Part shown: piece after piece, positions 8,116-16,710 of the stretch
Layout of the letters: every line of letters begins with the position of its first letter
How positions within the stretch are numbered: the first letter of the stretch is position 1
Source: Patescibacteria group bacterium
Lineage (GTDB): Bacteria; Patescibacteriota; Minisyncoccia; Minisyncoccales; CG1-02-41-26
Assembly (NCBI GenBank): GCA_023474835.1
Contig: JAMCXQ010000034.1
Coordinates: 1-34,718, forward strand
Direction of reading: 5' to 3'
Length of the DNA stretch: 34,718 nt
The notes under the pieces: model-generated
Database searches by the model: none
What the model was told of the DNA's origin: nothing
What the model saw: the letters and a program-made list of their open reading frames with translations, nothing else
Position numbers and translations under genes: made by a program

Positions 8116-8811
8116 ATGCCTTACATATTTTTAGATGAAAGCGGACAATTTGGAAAATACGACAATGAAAAATATTTTGTGGTTGGCAGTTTTATCGTTG
8201 GTAACCCTCGAAGGACAGAAAGACAGTTCCATTCATGGTATAGGTCTCGGTTCCCTAAAAAACTTCGTTGTCAGCCGGAAATTAAATTTTCGGAGATTAA
8301 AATTACTGAAAAACTTCGGTTAAAAACTTTAAGATTTATTGCCAATCTTGATGTCAGAATCAATTACTCATTTTTACTGAAACAGAATATCCCAGATGAT
8401 TATAGACAAAAAGATAAACTTCAAAGTGGGCTTTTGTACACAAATATTATTGGCGAGATGTTAGAAATGTATTTGCCGGTTACTGACTTGGAGTTTAGGG
8501 TATTTTGCGACGAACGCCATTTAAAAGGCATAAAGCGCTCGGAGTTTAAAAAACTTCTTATTGCTCGATTATTGCCCCAATTACCACACAATTCTATTAT
8601 CCAGATTGAAATGGTTAGTTCTGCTCAAAATGCGAATATCCAGATCGCCGATTGGATAGCTGGCGCTTTAGCATGGTCTTTGGAAGGTAAGCCGCTTGGT
8701 AAGGATTGTTGCGCAATTTTGCAAAACAATATCTTGAAAGAGGGGAAAGAGTTGTTTAAAAATTATTGGGAAAATAAGTTTTTAAAACAAAAAACTCAAT
8801 CAGATGATTGA
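8116..8811 (+). CDS. DUF3800 domain protein (predicted RNase H-like fold)
   Basis: 'YIFLDESGQFG' N-terminus, 'FRVFCDERH', 'NANIQIADWIAGALAWSLEGK' C-terminus. Confidence 0.82.
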   Translation: MPYIFLDESGQFGKYDNEKYFVVGSFIVGNPRRTERQFHSWYRSRFPKKLRCQPEIKFSEIKITEKLRLKTLRFIANLDVRINYSFLLKQNIPDDYRQKDKLQSGLLYTNIIGEMLEMYLPVTDLEFRVFCDERHLKGIKRSEFKKLLIARLLPQLPHNSIIQIEMVSSAQNANIQIADWIAGALAWSLEGKPLGKDCCAILQNNILKEGKELFKNYWENKFLKQKTQSDD

Positions 8812-8812
8812 G
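8784..8812 (-). terminator. Rho-independent terminator of the ncRNA
   Basis: Minus strand CTCAATCA-TC-TGATTGAG-TTTTTTGTTTT. Confidence 0.8.
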
Positions 8813-8917
8813 AATCTTGTTAGAAGTAGCGTCTTGGGGAATGGTTGTCCACAGCTTAAGTCCCGGATTCTCCGAGGGAACACCGTGGCATCCTCCAAGC
8901 TATTATTGCATACTTCT
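8784..8917 (-). ncRNA. Unclassified rod-like small RNA
   Basis: Minus-strand stem UAGAAGUA/UACUUCUA enclosing CUUGG/CCAAG, CCAC/GUGG, GUUCCC/GGGAC and apical CGGA-GAA-UCCG; bounded by promoter and terminator. Confidence 0.55.
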
Positions 8918-8923
8918 ATTTGA

Positions 8924-8951
8924 AGTATAGCAAATAATTTTCAAAAGTAAA
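8924..8951 (-). promoter_or_regulatory. Sigma-70-type promoter for the ncRNA
   Basis: Minus strand TTTACT - 16 nt - TATACT. Confidence 0.5.
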
Positions 8952-9054
8952 GTCAAGGTGCTTATCCACAATTCTCGTATAGCGCAACATATATATTTTT
9001 GGACGAGTTGCTTTTTTTTGGCAAAAAGTTATCATATAGTATTATCTTTGAAAT

Positions 9055-10686
9055 ATGCGCAAATTTTTTCTTTTTGTTTTAATTCTGGTTATCGGCGTTT
9101 GTGCCGTGGGCTTTTGGTACTGGAAGACCGGCGCTTACTCAAAAGAGGTTTTGAAACTGGAAATTTTGGGTCCGGACACCGCCCAAGCCGGCCAGGAAGT
9201 GGAATACTCGGTAAAATTGAAAAACAACGGCAAGGTGCGTTTGGAAGAGCCGCAAATGGTTTTTGAGTATCCGAAAAACTCTTTGGTTGAAGGCAGCAAG
9301 GCCCAAAGGGTCATTCAGCAGCTGGAAGCCATATACCCGGGCGAAGAAAGGATTATTTCTTTCAAGGCGCGGCTTTTCAGCAGGGAAAACGACCCGCTGG
9401 AAGCCAAATGTTTGCTTACTTTCAAGCCCAAAAATCTGAAAGCAAGTTACCAAGTTAATACAAGTTTTATCACCAAAATTTCTTCCGTGCCCATAACTTT
9501 GGAATTTGATTTGCCCGCCAAGGTTGAGCAGTCCGACAACATGAAATTTTCCCTGAACTATTTTTCCAACGCCGAAACCGTCCTCGAGAATTTAAGAGCC
9601 AAAATTATTTACCCGCCCGGGTTTATTTTCCAAAGCGCCCTGCCCCGCGCTTTGGATGAAAATGAATGGGCTTTGCCCTCCGTCTCCCAGGCCGAGGGCG
9701 GGCGCGTTACGGTGCAAGGGGAGCTGGGCGATTCGGCTCCGGGGCAGAAAAACACTTTCAGGGCCCAGCTGGGAATCGTTTTGAACGGCGAATTCGTTTT
9801 ATTGAAAGAAACATCGCAAACCCTGGAAACCGCCGAACCGTCGCTTTATGTTTCGCAGCTGGTCAACGGGGCGCAGAATTACAAGGCGAATGTCGGCGAT
9901 TTGCTGCATTACACGATTTATTTCAAGAACATCGGCAAGGCGGCGATCCAAAAAAAGTTTTTATTGGTGAAGCTGGACGGCGATTTGTTTGACATAAGCA
10001 CTTTAAAGTCCGAGAACGGCGACATAGGCAACGGGGACAATTCCATTATCTGGGACTGGAAAAGCGAGCCCTCTTTGCAGTTTTTGGACGTGGACGAAGA
10101 GGGCGAAGTTGAGTTTTGGGTTAAAGTGAAAAGCAATTCGCAGGCCAGAAAAATACAAAACCCCATTTTAAGGGACGCCGTGGTCATTGCCGGAGCTGAA
10201 AAAACATTTGAAATCAAAGTGAATTCCCAGGCGGAGCTGGTTCAAAAAGCGGTTTTTGACGACGACTATTTCGGCAATGCCGGGCCGGTGCCGCCCCAGG
10301 TTGCCTCGTCAACCACCTACACGATAATATGGCAGATTAGGAATTCCTGGAATAATCTTAAAAACGTGAAAATAAAGGCCGCTTTGCCCGACAATGTCAG
10401 GCCAAGTGGCAAAATATTCCCTGAAAACGCTAAGTTCACTTTTGACTCCACTTCCCGTGAAATTGTCTGGCTGGTGGGCGATCTGGCCGCAGCCCAGGCG
10501 GACGTTGAACAGCCGGTGGTCCCGCTGGCCTTTCAGGTTGAGCTAACACCCGGCCAGGCCCAGGGCGGCTCAATGGCGCCATTGGTCCTCAATGTGGAAA
10601 TCACCGGAGAGGACGGTTTTACCGGCGACATTGTTTCAAATACCGTTAAAGGTGTTGACGTTTTGGTAGCTATAGCTCCGTACTAG
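9055..10686 (+). CDS. Membrane-anchored surface protein with repeated beta-sandwich (DUF11/COG1361-like) modules
   Basis: N-terminal TM; 'AQAGQEVEYSVKLKNNGKVRLEEPQMVFEYP' and 'ANVGDLLHYTIYFKNIGKAAIQKKFLLVKL'. Confidence 0.7.
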   Translation: MRKFFLFVLILVIGVCAVGFWYWKTGAYSKEVLKLEILGPDTAQAGQEVEYSVKLKNNGKVRLEEPQMVFEYPKNSLVEGSKAQRVIQQLEAIYPGEERIISFKARLFSRENDPLEAKCLLTFKPKNLKASYQVNTSFITKISSVPITLEFDLPAKVEQSDNMKFSLNYFSNAETVLENLRAKIIYPPGFIFQSALPRALDENEWALPSVSQAEGGRVTVQGELGDSAPGQKNTFRAQLGIVLNGEFVLLKETSQTLETAEPSLYVSQLVNGAQNYKANVGDLLHYTIYFKNIGKAAIQKKFLLVKLDGDLFDISTLKSENGDIGNGDNSIIWDWKSEPSLQFLDVDEEGEVEFWVKVKSNSQARKIQNPILRDAVVIAGAEKTFEIKVNSQAELVQKAVFDDDYFGNAGPVPPQVASSTTYTIIWQIRNSWNNLKNVKIKAALPDNVRPSGKIFPENAKFTFDSTSREIVWLVGDLAAAQADVEQPVVPLAFQVELTPGQAQGGSMAPLVLNVEITGEDGFTGDIVSNTVKGVDVLVAIAPY

Positions 10687-10692
10687 TTTTTT

Positions 10693-12072
10693 ATGGATGA
10701 AATGCAAAAAATAACATCGTTGTGCAAAAGGCGGGGATTTGTTTTTCCCAGTTCGGAAATTTACGGCGGATTTTCGGCTGTTTATGATTTTGGGCCGTAC
10801 GGCGTTGAGCTGGCGAACAACATCAAAAAAGAGTGGTGGAAAAACATGGTGCAGTTAAGGGAAGATATTGTCGGCTTGGATTCGGCCATTTTCATGCATC
10901 CGAAAATCTGGGAAGCGTCGGGCCATACAACCGGTTTTGCCGACCCATTAACCGAGTGCAAAAATTGTCACAGCCGTTTCCGGGTTGACCATTTGCTGGA
11001 AGCAATCGGCGTGGTTGCGGACGAAAAAATGACCGAAGAGCAAATCAACGGGATTTTTGGACAAAACAAAAGCAAAATCAAATGCCCCGATTGCGCCAAA
11101 AGCGATTTCACAAAAGTTAAAAAATTCAATTTGCTCGTTAAAGCCAATCTGGGCAATTTTACCGACGACTGGGCAAAAGCGCCGGTTTATTTGCGGGGCG
11201 AAACCTGTCAGGGGATTTATGTTAATTACCTCAATGTTTTGGATTCAACCCGGGTTAAAATTCCTTTTGGCATTGCCCAAATAGGCAAAGCGTTCAGGAA
11301 CGAAATCACCGCCCGCCAGTTTATTTTTAGAACCCGTGAGTTTGAACAAATGGAAATGCAGTATTTGTGCAAGCCCGGCCAGGAAATGGAGGAATACGAA
11401 AAGCTGCGCCAGTACCGCTGGCAGTATTACATGGATTTGGGTTTCAAGCCGGAAAATCTGAAATGGCACAAGCATGAAAATCTGGTTTTTTACGCCAAAG
11501 AGGCCTACGACATTGAGTATAACTATCCGTTCGGTTTCGCCGAGCTTGAAGGCGTGCACGCCAGAGGCGATTACGACTTGTCCCAGCACCAAAAATTTTC
11601 CGGCCACGAATTGTCTTACACCGACCCCCAAACAAACGAAAAATACATTCCCCATATTATTGAATCGTCGGTGGGCGTGGGCAGAACTTTTTTGGCCGCT
11701 GTTTGCGAAGCGTACGCCGAAGAAGAAGTGGCGGGCGAGGAAACGAGAATCGTTTTGAAATTTCCCAAGCAATTAGCCCCGATAAAAGCCGCGGTTTTTC
11801 CCTTGCTGCGCAACAAGCCCGAATTAGTGGAAAAAGCGAGGAAGGTTTTCAACGAGGTGAAACGGCATTTTATGGCCGAGTTTGACGACAACGGCAACAT
11901 TGGCAAACGCTATCGCCGCCAGGACGAAATCGGCACTCCTTATTGCTTGACCATTGATTTTGACACTCTAAAAGATAACACTATTACCATTCGCGACCGC
12001 GACACAATGAAACAGGAAAGAATAAAAATCAGCGAGTCAGGCGGTTTTTTAAAGCAAAAACTGTCTGCTTGA
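10693..12072 (+). CDS. glyQS: Glycine--tRNA ligase (dimeric class II type)
   Basis: 'LCKRRGFVFPSSEIYGGFSAVYDFGPYGVELANNIKKEWW', 'FRNEITARQFIFRTREFEQMEMQ', C-terminal anticodon-binding domain. Confidence 0.96.
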   Translation: MDEMQKITSLCKRRGFVFPSSEIYGGFSAVYDFGPYGVELANNIKKEWWKNMVQLREDIVGLDSAIFMHPKIWEASGHTTGFADPLTECKNCHSRFRVDHLLEAIGVVADEKMTEEQINGIFGQNKSKIKCPDCAKSDFTKVKKFNLLVKANLGNFTDDWAKAPVYLRGETCQGIYVNYLNVLDSTRVKIPFGIAQIGKAFRNEITARQFIFRTREFEQMEMQYLCKPGQEMEEYEKLRQYRWQYYMDLGFKPENLKWHKHENLVFYAKEAYDIEYNYPFGFAELEGVHARGDYDLSQHQKFSGHELSYTDPQTNEKYIPHIIESSVGVGRTFLAAVCEAYAEEEVAGEETRIVLKFPKQLAPIKAAVFPLLRNKPELVEKARKVFNEVKRHFMAEFDDNGNIGKRYRRQDEIGTPYCLTIDFDTLKDNTITIRDRDTMKQERIKISESGGFLKQKLSA

Positions 12073-12147
12073 CTTTTGCCGATTTCGTGGTATAAAGTAA
12101 ACCTGGGTTGAGTTTTGCCCAGTTTTTGTTTATCAATTTATAACAAT

Positions 12148-13413
12148 ATGTACAGAAAAACAGTTTTGCCAAACGGCCTAAGGGTTATTTTGGTGCCGGA
12201 TAAAAACACGAAAGCAGTCACGGTTTTGGTTGTGGTGGGCACGGGCTCAAAATACGAAAACAAAGCCAATAACGGCGTTTCGCATTTTGTCGAGCATATG
12301 TTTTTCAAGGGTACCAAAAAACGGCCTAGCACCCAAAAAATATCCGAAACCCTGGACAGGGTGGGCGGCAATTACAACGCTTTTACCAGCAAAGAATACA
12401 CCGGCTATTTCGCCAAAGTTGATTCAAAACACTTTGATTTGGCTTTGGACTGGGTTTCCGATATTTTTCTTAATTCCAAAATCGAGGCGAAAGAAATAAA
12501 CAGGGAGCGGGGGTTTGTTATTGAAGAACTGAACATGTATCAGGACACTCCGGTGCGCTATATCAGGGACATTTTCGAGGAGGTTTTATACGACGACCAG
12601 CCCTCGGGCTGGCAGATTGTCGGCACCAAAAAAAGCCTGCAAAAATTGAAAAGAAAGGATTTTTTCGATTACATAAAAAACCATTATTCATCGCAAAACT
12701 CCATTGTTTGCGTGGCGGGCAATTTCAACTCCCGGACCATCATAAAAAAAATCAAAAAGCGGTTCAAAAAAATCAACACGAAGGAAACCGAGCCGAAACT
12801 GAAAACAGTTGAAGAACAGCAAACTCCCAGGGTTTTTTTGCGCTACAAAGAAACCGACCAGACTCATTTTTGCCTGGGGGTAAGGGGGCACGATTTGTTC
12901 AGCTCCAAGTCCTACGCCCAGGAAGTGCTGGCCACGATTTTGGGCGGCAATATGAGCTCGCGGCTTTTTATCAAAGTAAGGGAAAAACAGGGGCTGGCTT
13001 ACTATATCAGAACCGAAGACGAAACATTAACCGACAGCGGCTATTTGGTTACCCAGGCGGGCGTGCCGCACAACGCCCTTGAAAAAACCGTGGGTTTGGT
13101 TTTGCAAGAATACAGAAGCCTGAAACAAAAGCCGGTTTCAGCAATCGAGCTTAAAAAAGCCAAGGATTACTTAAAGGGCAGTTTGGTTTTGAATCTGGAA
13201 ACGTCCGACGCGGAAGCGTCTTTTTGCGCTTTCCAGGAATTGCTCAAAAACAAAATTTTGACATTGGAAGAAGAGTGTGAGAAAATTGATAAAGTAAGAA
13301 TAAAAGACGTGCAGGAAATCGCCAAAGAAATTTTCCAGCCGAAAAATCTGAACCTGGCGGTTATCGGCCCGCACAAAAACAAAAACTATTTTGAAAAAAT
13401 ATTAAGGATATGA
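12148..13413 (+). CDS. M16 family zinc peptidase
   Basis: 'LPNGLRVILVPD' and inverted zinc motif HFVEHMFFKGT; ATG at 12148. Confidence 0.95.
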   Translation: MYRKTVLPNGLRVILVPDKNTKAVTVLVVVGTGSKYENKANNGVSHFVEHMFFKGTKKRPSTQKISETLDRVGGNYNAFTSKEYTGYFAKVDSKHFDLALDWVSDIFLNSKIEAKEINRERGFVIEELNMYQDTPVRYIRDIFEEVLYDDQPSGWQIVGTKKSLQKLKRKDFFDYIKNHYSSQNSIVCVAGNFNSRTIIKKIKKRFKKINTKETEPKLKTVEEQQTPRVFLRYKETDQTHFCLGVRGHDLFSSKSYAQEVLATILGGNMSSRLFIKVREKQGLAYYIRTEDETLTDSGYLVTQAGVPHNALEKTVGLVLQEYRSLKQKPVSAIELKKAKDYLKGSLVLNLETSDAEASFCAFQELLKNKILTLEEECEKIDKVRIKDVQEIAKEIFQPKNLNLAVIGPHKNKNYFEKILRI

Positions 13414-14450
13414 GCTCCACCAGCTACAAGTTGCATATTGACTGGTCAACCATCGCGAAAATAGGCGGGCTGGTTGTCTGCCTGTACGTTTTGTACATCA
13501 TCAAAAGCATTATCATTTGGTTTGTTTTCGCTTTGGTCATAGCCATTTTGTTCAATTTTTTGATTGATGCTCTGGAAAGAAAAAAAATACCCCGCCTTGC
13601 TTCGGCTGCCGTTTTATACCTGGGGGTTTTCGCTTTGGTCGGTTTTTTTGTTTATAAAACAGCTCCGCTGATGCTTTACGAAATGCAGGATTTTATGAAA
13701 AACCTGCCGCTTTATTTGAAAAGAATTTCGCCGTTTTTTGAAAAGCTGGGCGTTTATTACTTTCAAAATCCGAATATTCTTTCCGATACCCTGCAGCAAA
13801 GCCTGAGTAAAGCGGGCGGAAGTTTCGGCAATGCTTTGTCGGCGGTTTTCGGGGGAGCGTCGTCAACCGCCCTGGTTTTGGCAATGGCTTTTTTCATTTC
13901 TTTGGAAAGGCAGTTCGTGGAAAAATTGCTTGGCGCTTTTTCGCCCCAGAGATACAAAGAATATATGTTCAGTCTGTGGCGAAGGGCGAGAAAAAAAGTA
14001 AGCGGCTGGTTTTTAACGAGAATTATCGGGGTGATTTTCGTGGGCGCTTTGACCTACATTATTTTGATGATTTTGGACGTGAAATACGCTTTTATTTTGA
14101 GCGTGATAGCGGGTTTTTTGGACTTGATTCCGGTGGCCGGCCCCCTGGTGGCGGCCGTCATTTTGGCGGCAGTAACCGCTTTAAATTCTACCTGGCAGGC
14201 TGTTTTCGTGCTGGTGGCTTTTTTCTTTATCCAGCAGATTGAAAACCACATTTTGTTTCCGGTTCTGTTCAAAAAATTGGCCGGACTTCCTCCGGTTTTG
14301 GTTTTGGCGTCTTTCGCCATTGGCGGAGAGTTGTGGGGGGTGGCCGGGGCGATTTTGGGCATTCCTTTGGCCGGCGTGGTTTACGAAGTTATAAAGGATT
14401 ATTTCGCAAAAAAACAGCGCGACGAACTGCCCGAATCAGAAAACAGCTGA
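13410..14450 (+). CDS. AI-2E family transporter (PerM-like)
   Basis: Multiple TM; 'FLDLIPVAGPLVAAVILAAVTAL...QQIENHILFPVLFKKLAGLPPVLVLAS'. Confidence 0.92.
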   Translation: MSSTSYKLHIDWSTIAKIGGLVVCLYVLYIIKSIIIWFVFALVIAILFNFLIDALERKKIPRLASAAVLYLGVFALVGFFVYKTAPLMLYEMQDFMKNLPLYLKRISPFFEKLGVYYFQNPNILSDTLQQSLSKAGGSFGNALSAVFGGASSTALVLAMAFFISLERQFVEKLLGAFSPQRYKEYMFSLWRRARKKVSGWFLTRIIGVIFVGALTYIILMILDVKYAFILSVIAGFLDLIPVAGPLVAAVILAAVTALNSTWQAVFVLVAFFFIQQIENHILFPVLFKKLAGLPPVLVLASFAIGGELWGVAGAILGIPLAGVVYEVIKDYFAKKQRDELPESENS

Positions 14451-14455
14451 AATTT

Positions 14456-15169
14456 ATGCTATATATCGTAGCCACTCCCATTGGCAACTTGCAGGATATT
14501 TCCCAAAGAGCTTTGGACACCCTGCAAGGCGTTGATTTTATTTTATGCGAGGACACGCGCCTGAGCGGCAAACTATTAAGCCGTTTTAACATAAAAAAGC
14601 CGCTCATTTCCTATCATCAGCACTCCCATTTGCAAAAAACTGATTATATTTTGGATTTGCTGGCGCAGGGCAAAAACCTGGCTTTGGTTTCCGACGCGGG
14701 CACTCCGGGGATTTCCGACCCGGGAAACAAATTAGTGGAGGAAGCGGTTAAACTTGCCCTGATCGAAGTCGAAGGGTCGAGTGGTAGGGCGGCAATAGCG
14801 CCGATTCCCGGGCCCTCGGCCATAACCGCCATTGCCAGCGTTGCCGGTTTCGCGATGGACAGGTTTTTGTTCTTGGGCTTTCCTCCCATAAAGAAAAAAC
14901 GCAGACAATTTTTTGAAGAAATCTTGGACTCCAAATATCCTGTTATCTTCTACGAATCTTGCCATAGAATTTTAAGAACTCTTAACGATTTGCTCGTCAT
15001 ATCGTCATCTCGAAATATCGGAATATCCCTTGTTGTCGGCAGGGAATTGACCAAAAAGTTTGAAACGATATATCGGGGGAGCGCCGGCGAAGTAATTGAA
15101 CAAATAAAAAAAGACGCGCCAACCGGCCGGCCCAAAGGCGAGTTTGTGGTGACAGTAAGCAGGCCATAA
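14456..15169 (+). CDS. rsmI: 16S rRNA (cytidine(1402)-2'-O)-methyltransferase
   Basis: 'MLYIVATPIGNLQDISQRALDTLQGVDFILCEDTR', 'PIPGPSAITA', 'GRELTKKFETIYRG'. Confidence 0.95.
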   Translation: MLYIVATPIGNLQDISQRALDTLQGVDFILCEDTRLSGKLLSRFNIKKPLISYHQHSHLQKTDYILDLLAQGKNLALVSDAGTPGISDPGNKLVEEAVKLALIEVEGSSGRAAIAPIPGPSAITAIASVAGFAMDRFLFLGFPPIKKKRRQFFEEILDSKYPVIFYESCHRILRTLNDLLVISSSRNIGISLVVGRELTKKFETIYRGSAGEVIEQIKKDAPTGRPKGEFVVTVSRP

Positions 15170-15212
15170 TCAGCTTGTATTTGCCGCATATTTGTTATAA
15201 CATAAGGCAATA

Positions 15213-16703
15213 ATGCCTTTTTTGTTTGCGTCTATGGCAAAAGAAAAAAACAATTTTTTCATTACAACCGCCATTGATTACGTCAACGGAGAGCCGCATT
15301 TGGGGCATGCTTTGGAAAAAATCCAGGCGGACGCGATCGCCCGTTATTTTCGTTTGTCGGGAAAAGACGTTTTCTTTTTGACCGGCGCCGATGAAAACAG
15401 CCTAAAAAATGTCAGAGCCGCTGAAAAAGAGGGCATTGCTGTTGAGGATTTTGTCGATAAAAACACTAAAAAATTCAAGAGCTTAAAAGATTTTTTGGAC
15501 TTGAGTTTCAACGATTTTATAAGAACAACCGAAGAAAGGCATATTAAAGGGGCACAAAAGCTCTGGCAGGAGTGCGCCAAAAAAGGCGACATTTGCAAAG
15601 GCATTTATGAGGGGCTTTATTGCGTGGGCTGCGAGGCGTATTTAACGCCCGAGGAGCTGAAAAATGGTTGTTGCCCGGAGCACCAGACGCCACCCGAACA
15701 AATAAAAGAAGAAAACTATTTTTTCCGGCTGTCGCAATATCAAAAACAAATCCAGGAAATAATTGAAAATGATAAGTTAAAAATCATTCCCCAAACCCGC
15801 AAAAATGAAATTTTGAGCTTCGTGAAGTCCGGCTTAAAAGACATTTGCGTTTCGCGAAGCAACGGACGGGCGAAAAACTGGGGAATTTCCGTGCCAGACG
15901 ACGACACGCAAAAAATTTGGTGCTGGTTTGACGCTTTGGGCAACTATATTACTGCTTTGGGTTACGGCGGAAACAGCGAAAAATTTGAAAAATACTGGCA
16001 AAAAGGCGAAGTTCTGCATTGCATTGGCAAGGGCATTTCCCGTTTCCACGCCGTTTATTGGCTGGGCATTTTGTTGTCGGCCGGTTTGAGGCTGCCCGAT
16101 AAAATTTTTGTCCACGGCTATATCACGGTTGACGGCCAGAAAATGTCAAAATCATTGGGCAATGTCATAAATCCGTTTGAGTTAGTTGAAAAATACGCGC
16201 AAAAAATCGGCAACAAAGAAGCAACAGTCGACGCGGTGCGCTATTATCTGCTGGCTGCAATTCTTTCCACCGAGGACGGCGATTTTACCTATGAGAAATT
16301 CGAGGAAAAATACAACGCTGATTTGGCGAAAGGCATAGGGAATCTTGTTGCAAGAGTATTAACTCTTGCAACAAAACTAAAATCTGAAAACGAAAATCTC
16401 AAATTTACATCTAGAAACTCAAAACTTGAAGAAATAAAATCAAAATATAACAAAGCTTTTGAGGAATTCGATTTTTACGGGGCGCTGGGGGCGATATGGG
16501 AGCTGATTGGCTGGTGCGACAAGATTATTGACACGGAAAAACCGTGGGAAAACAGGGGAAACTCTAAAGAAGTTATTGGCGATTTGCTTTTGGTTTTAAC
16601 TGAAATCGCTGAATTGTTAAAGCCGTTTTTGCCAAGAACATCCGAGAAAATTTCAGAGCAGATTAAAACAGGCCAGGGTGAACCGCTTTTCCCAAGGATA
16701 TAA
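15213..16703 (+). CDS. metG: Methionine--tRNA ligase
   Basis: 'GEPHLGHALEKIQADAIARYFRL' and 'KMSKSLGNVINP'; start may be 15213 or 15234. Confidence 0.96.
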   Translation: MPFLFASMAKEKNNFFITTAIDYVNGEPHLGHALEKIQADAIARYFRLSGKDVFFLTGADENSLKNVRAAEKEGIAVEDFVDKNTKKFKSLKDFLDLSFNDFIRTTEERHIKGAQKLWQECAKKGDICKGIYEGLYCVGCEAYLTPEELKNGCCPEHQTPPEQIKEENYFFRLSQYQKQIQEIIENDKLKIIPQTRKNEILSFVKSGLKDICVSRSNGRAKNWGISVPDDDTQKIWCWFDALGNYITALGYGGNSEKFEKYWQKGEVLHCIGKGISRFHAVYWLGILLSAGLRLPDKIFVHGYITVDGQKMSKSLGNVINPFELVEKYAQKIGNKEATVDAVRYYLLAAILSTEDGDFTYEKFEEKYNADLAKGIGNLVARVLTLATKLKSENENLKFTSRNSKLEEIKSKYNKAFEEFDFYGALGAIWELIGWCDKIIDTEKPWENRGNSKEVIGDLLLVLTEIAELLKPFLPRTSEKISEQIKTGQGEPLFPRI

Positions 16704-16710
16704 TTTAACT

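Noticed and set aside
8784-8917. Assigning the ncRNA as SRP RNA, tmRNA or RNase P RNA
   Set aside because: The SRP GUCAGGUCCGGAAGGAAGCAGCC apical signature, tmRNA tRNA-like ends and RNase P conserved cores are absent; 6S remains possible but the rod appears short.
8962-8970. Perfect DnaA box TTATCCACA, plus TTGTCCACA at 8845-8853
   Set aside because: A single perfect 9-mer is expected by chance at about this frequency; no DnaA-box cluster, dnaA/dnaN or AT-rich unwinding element nearby supports an origin.
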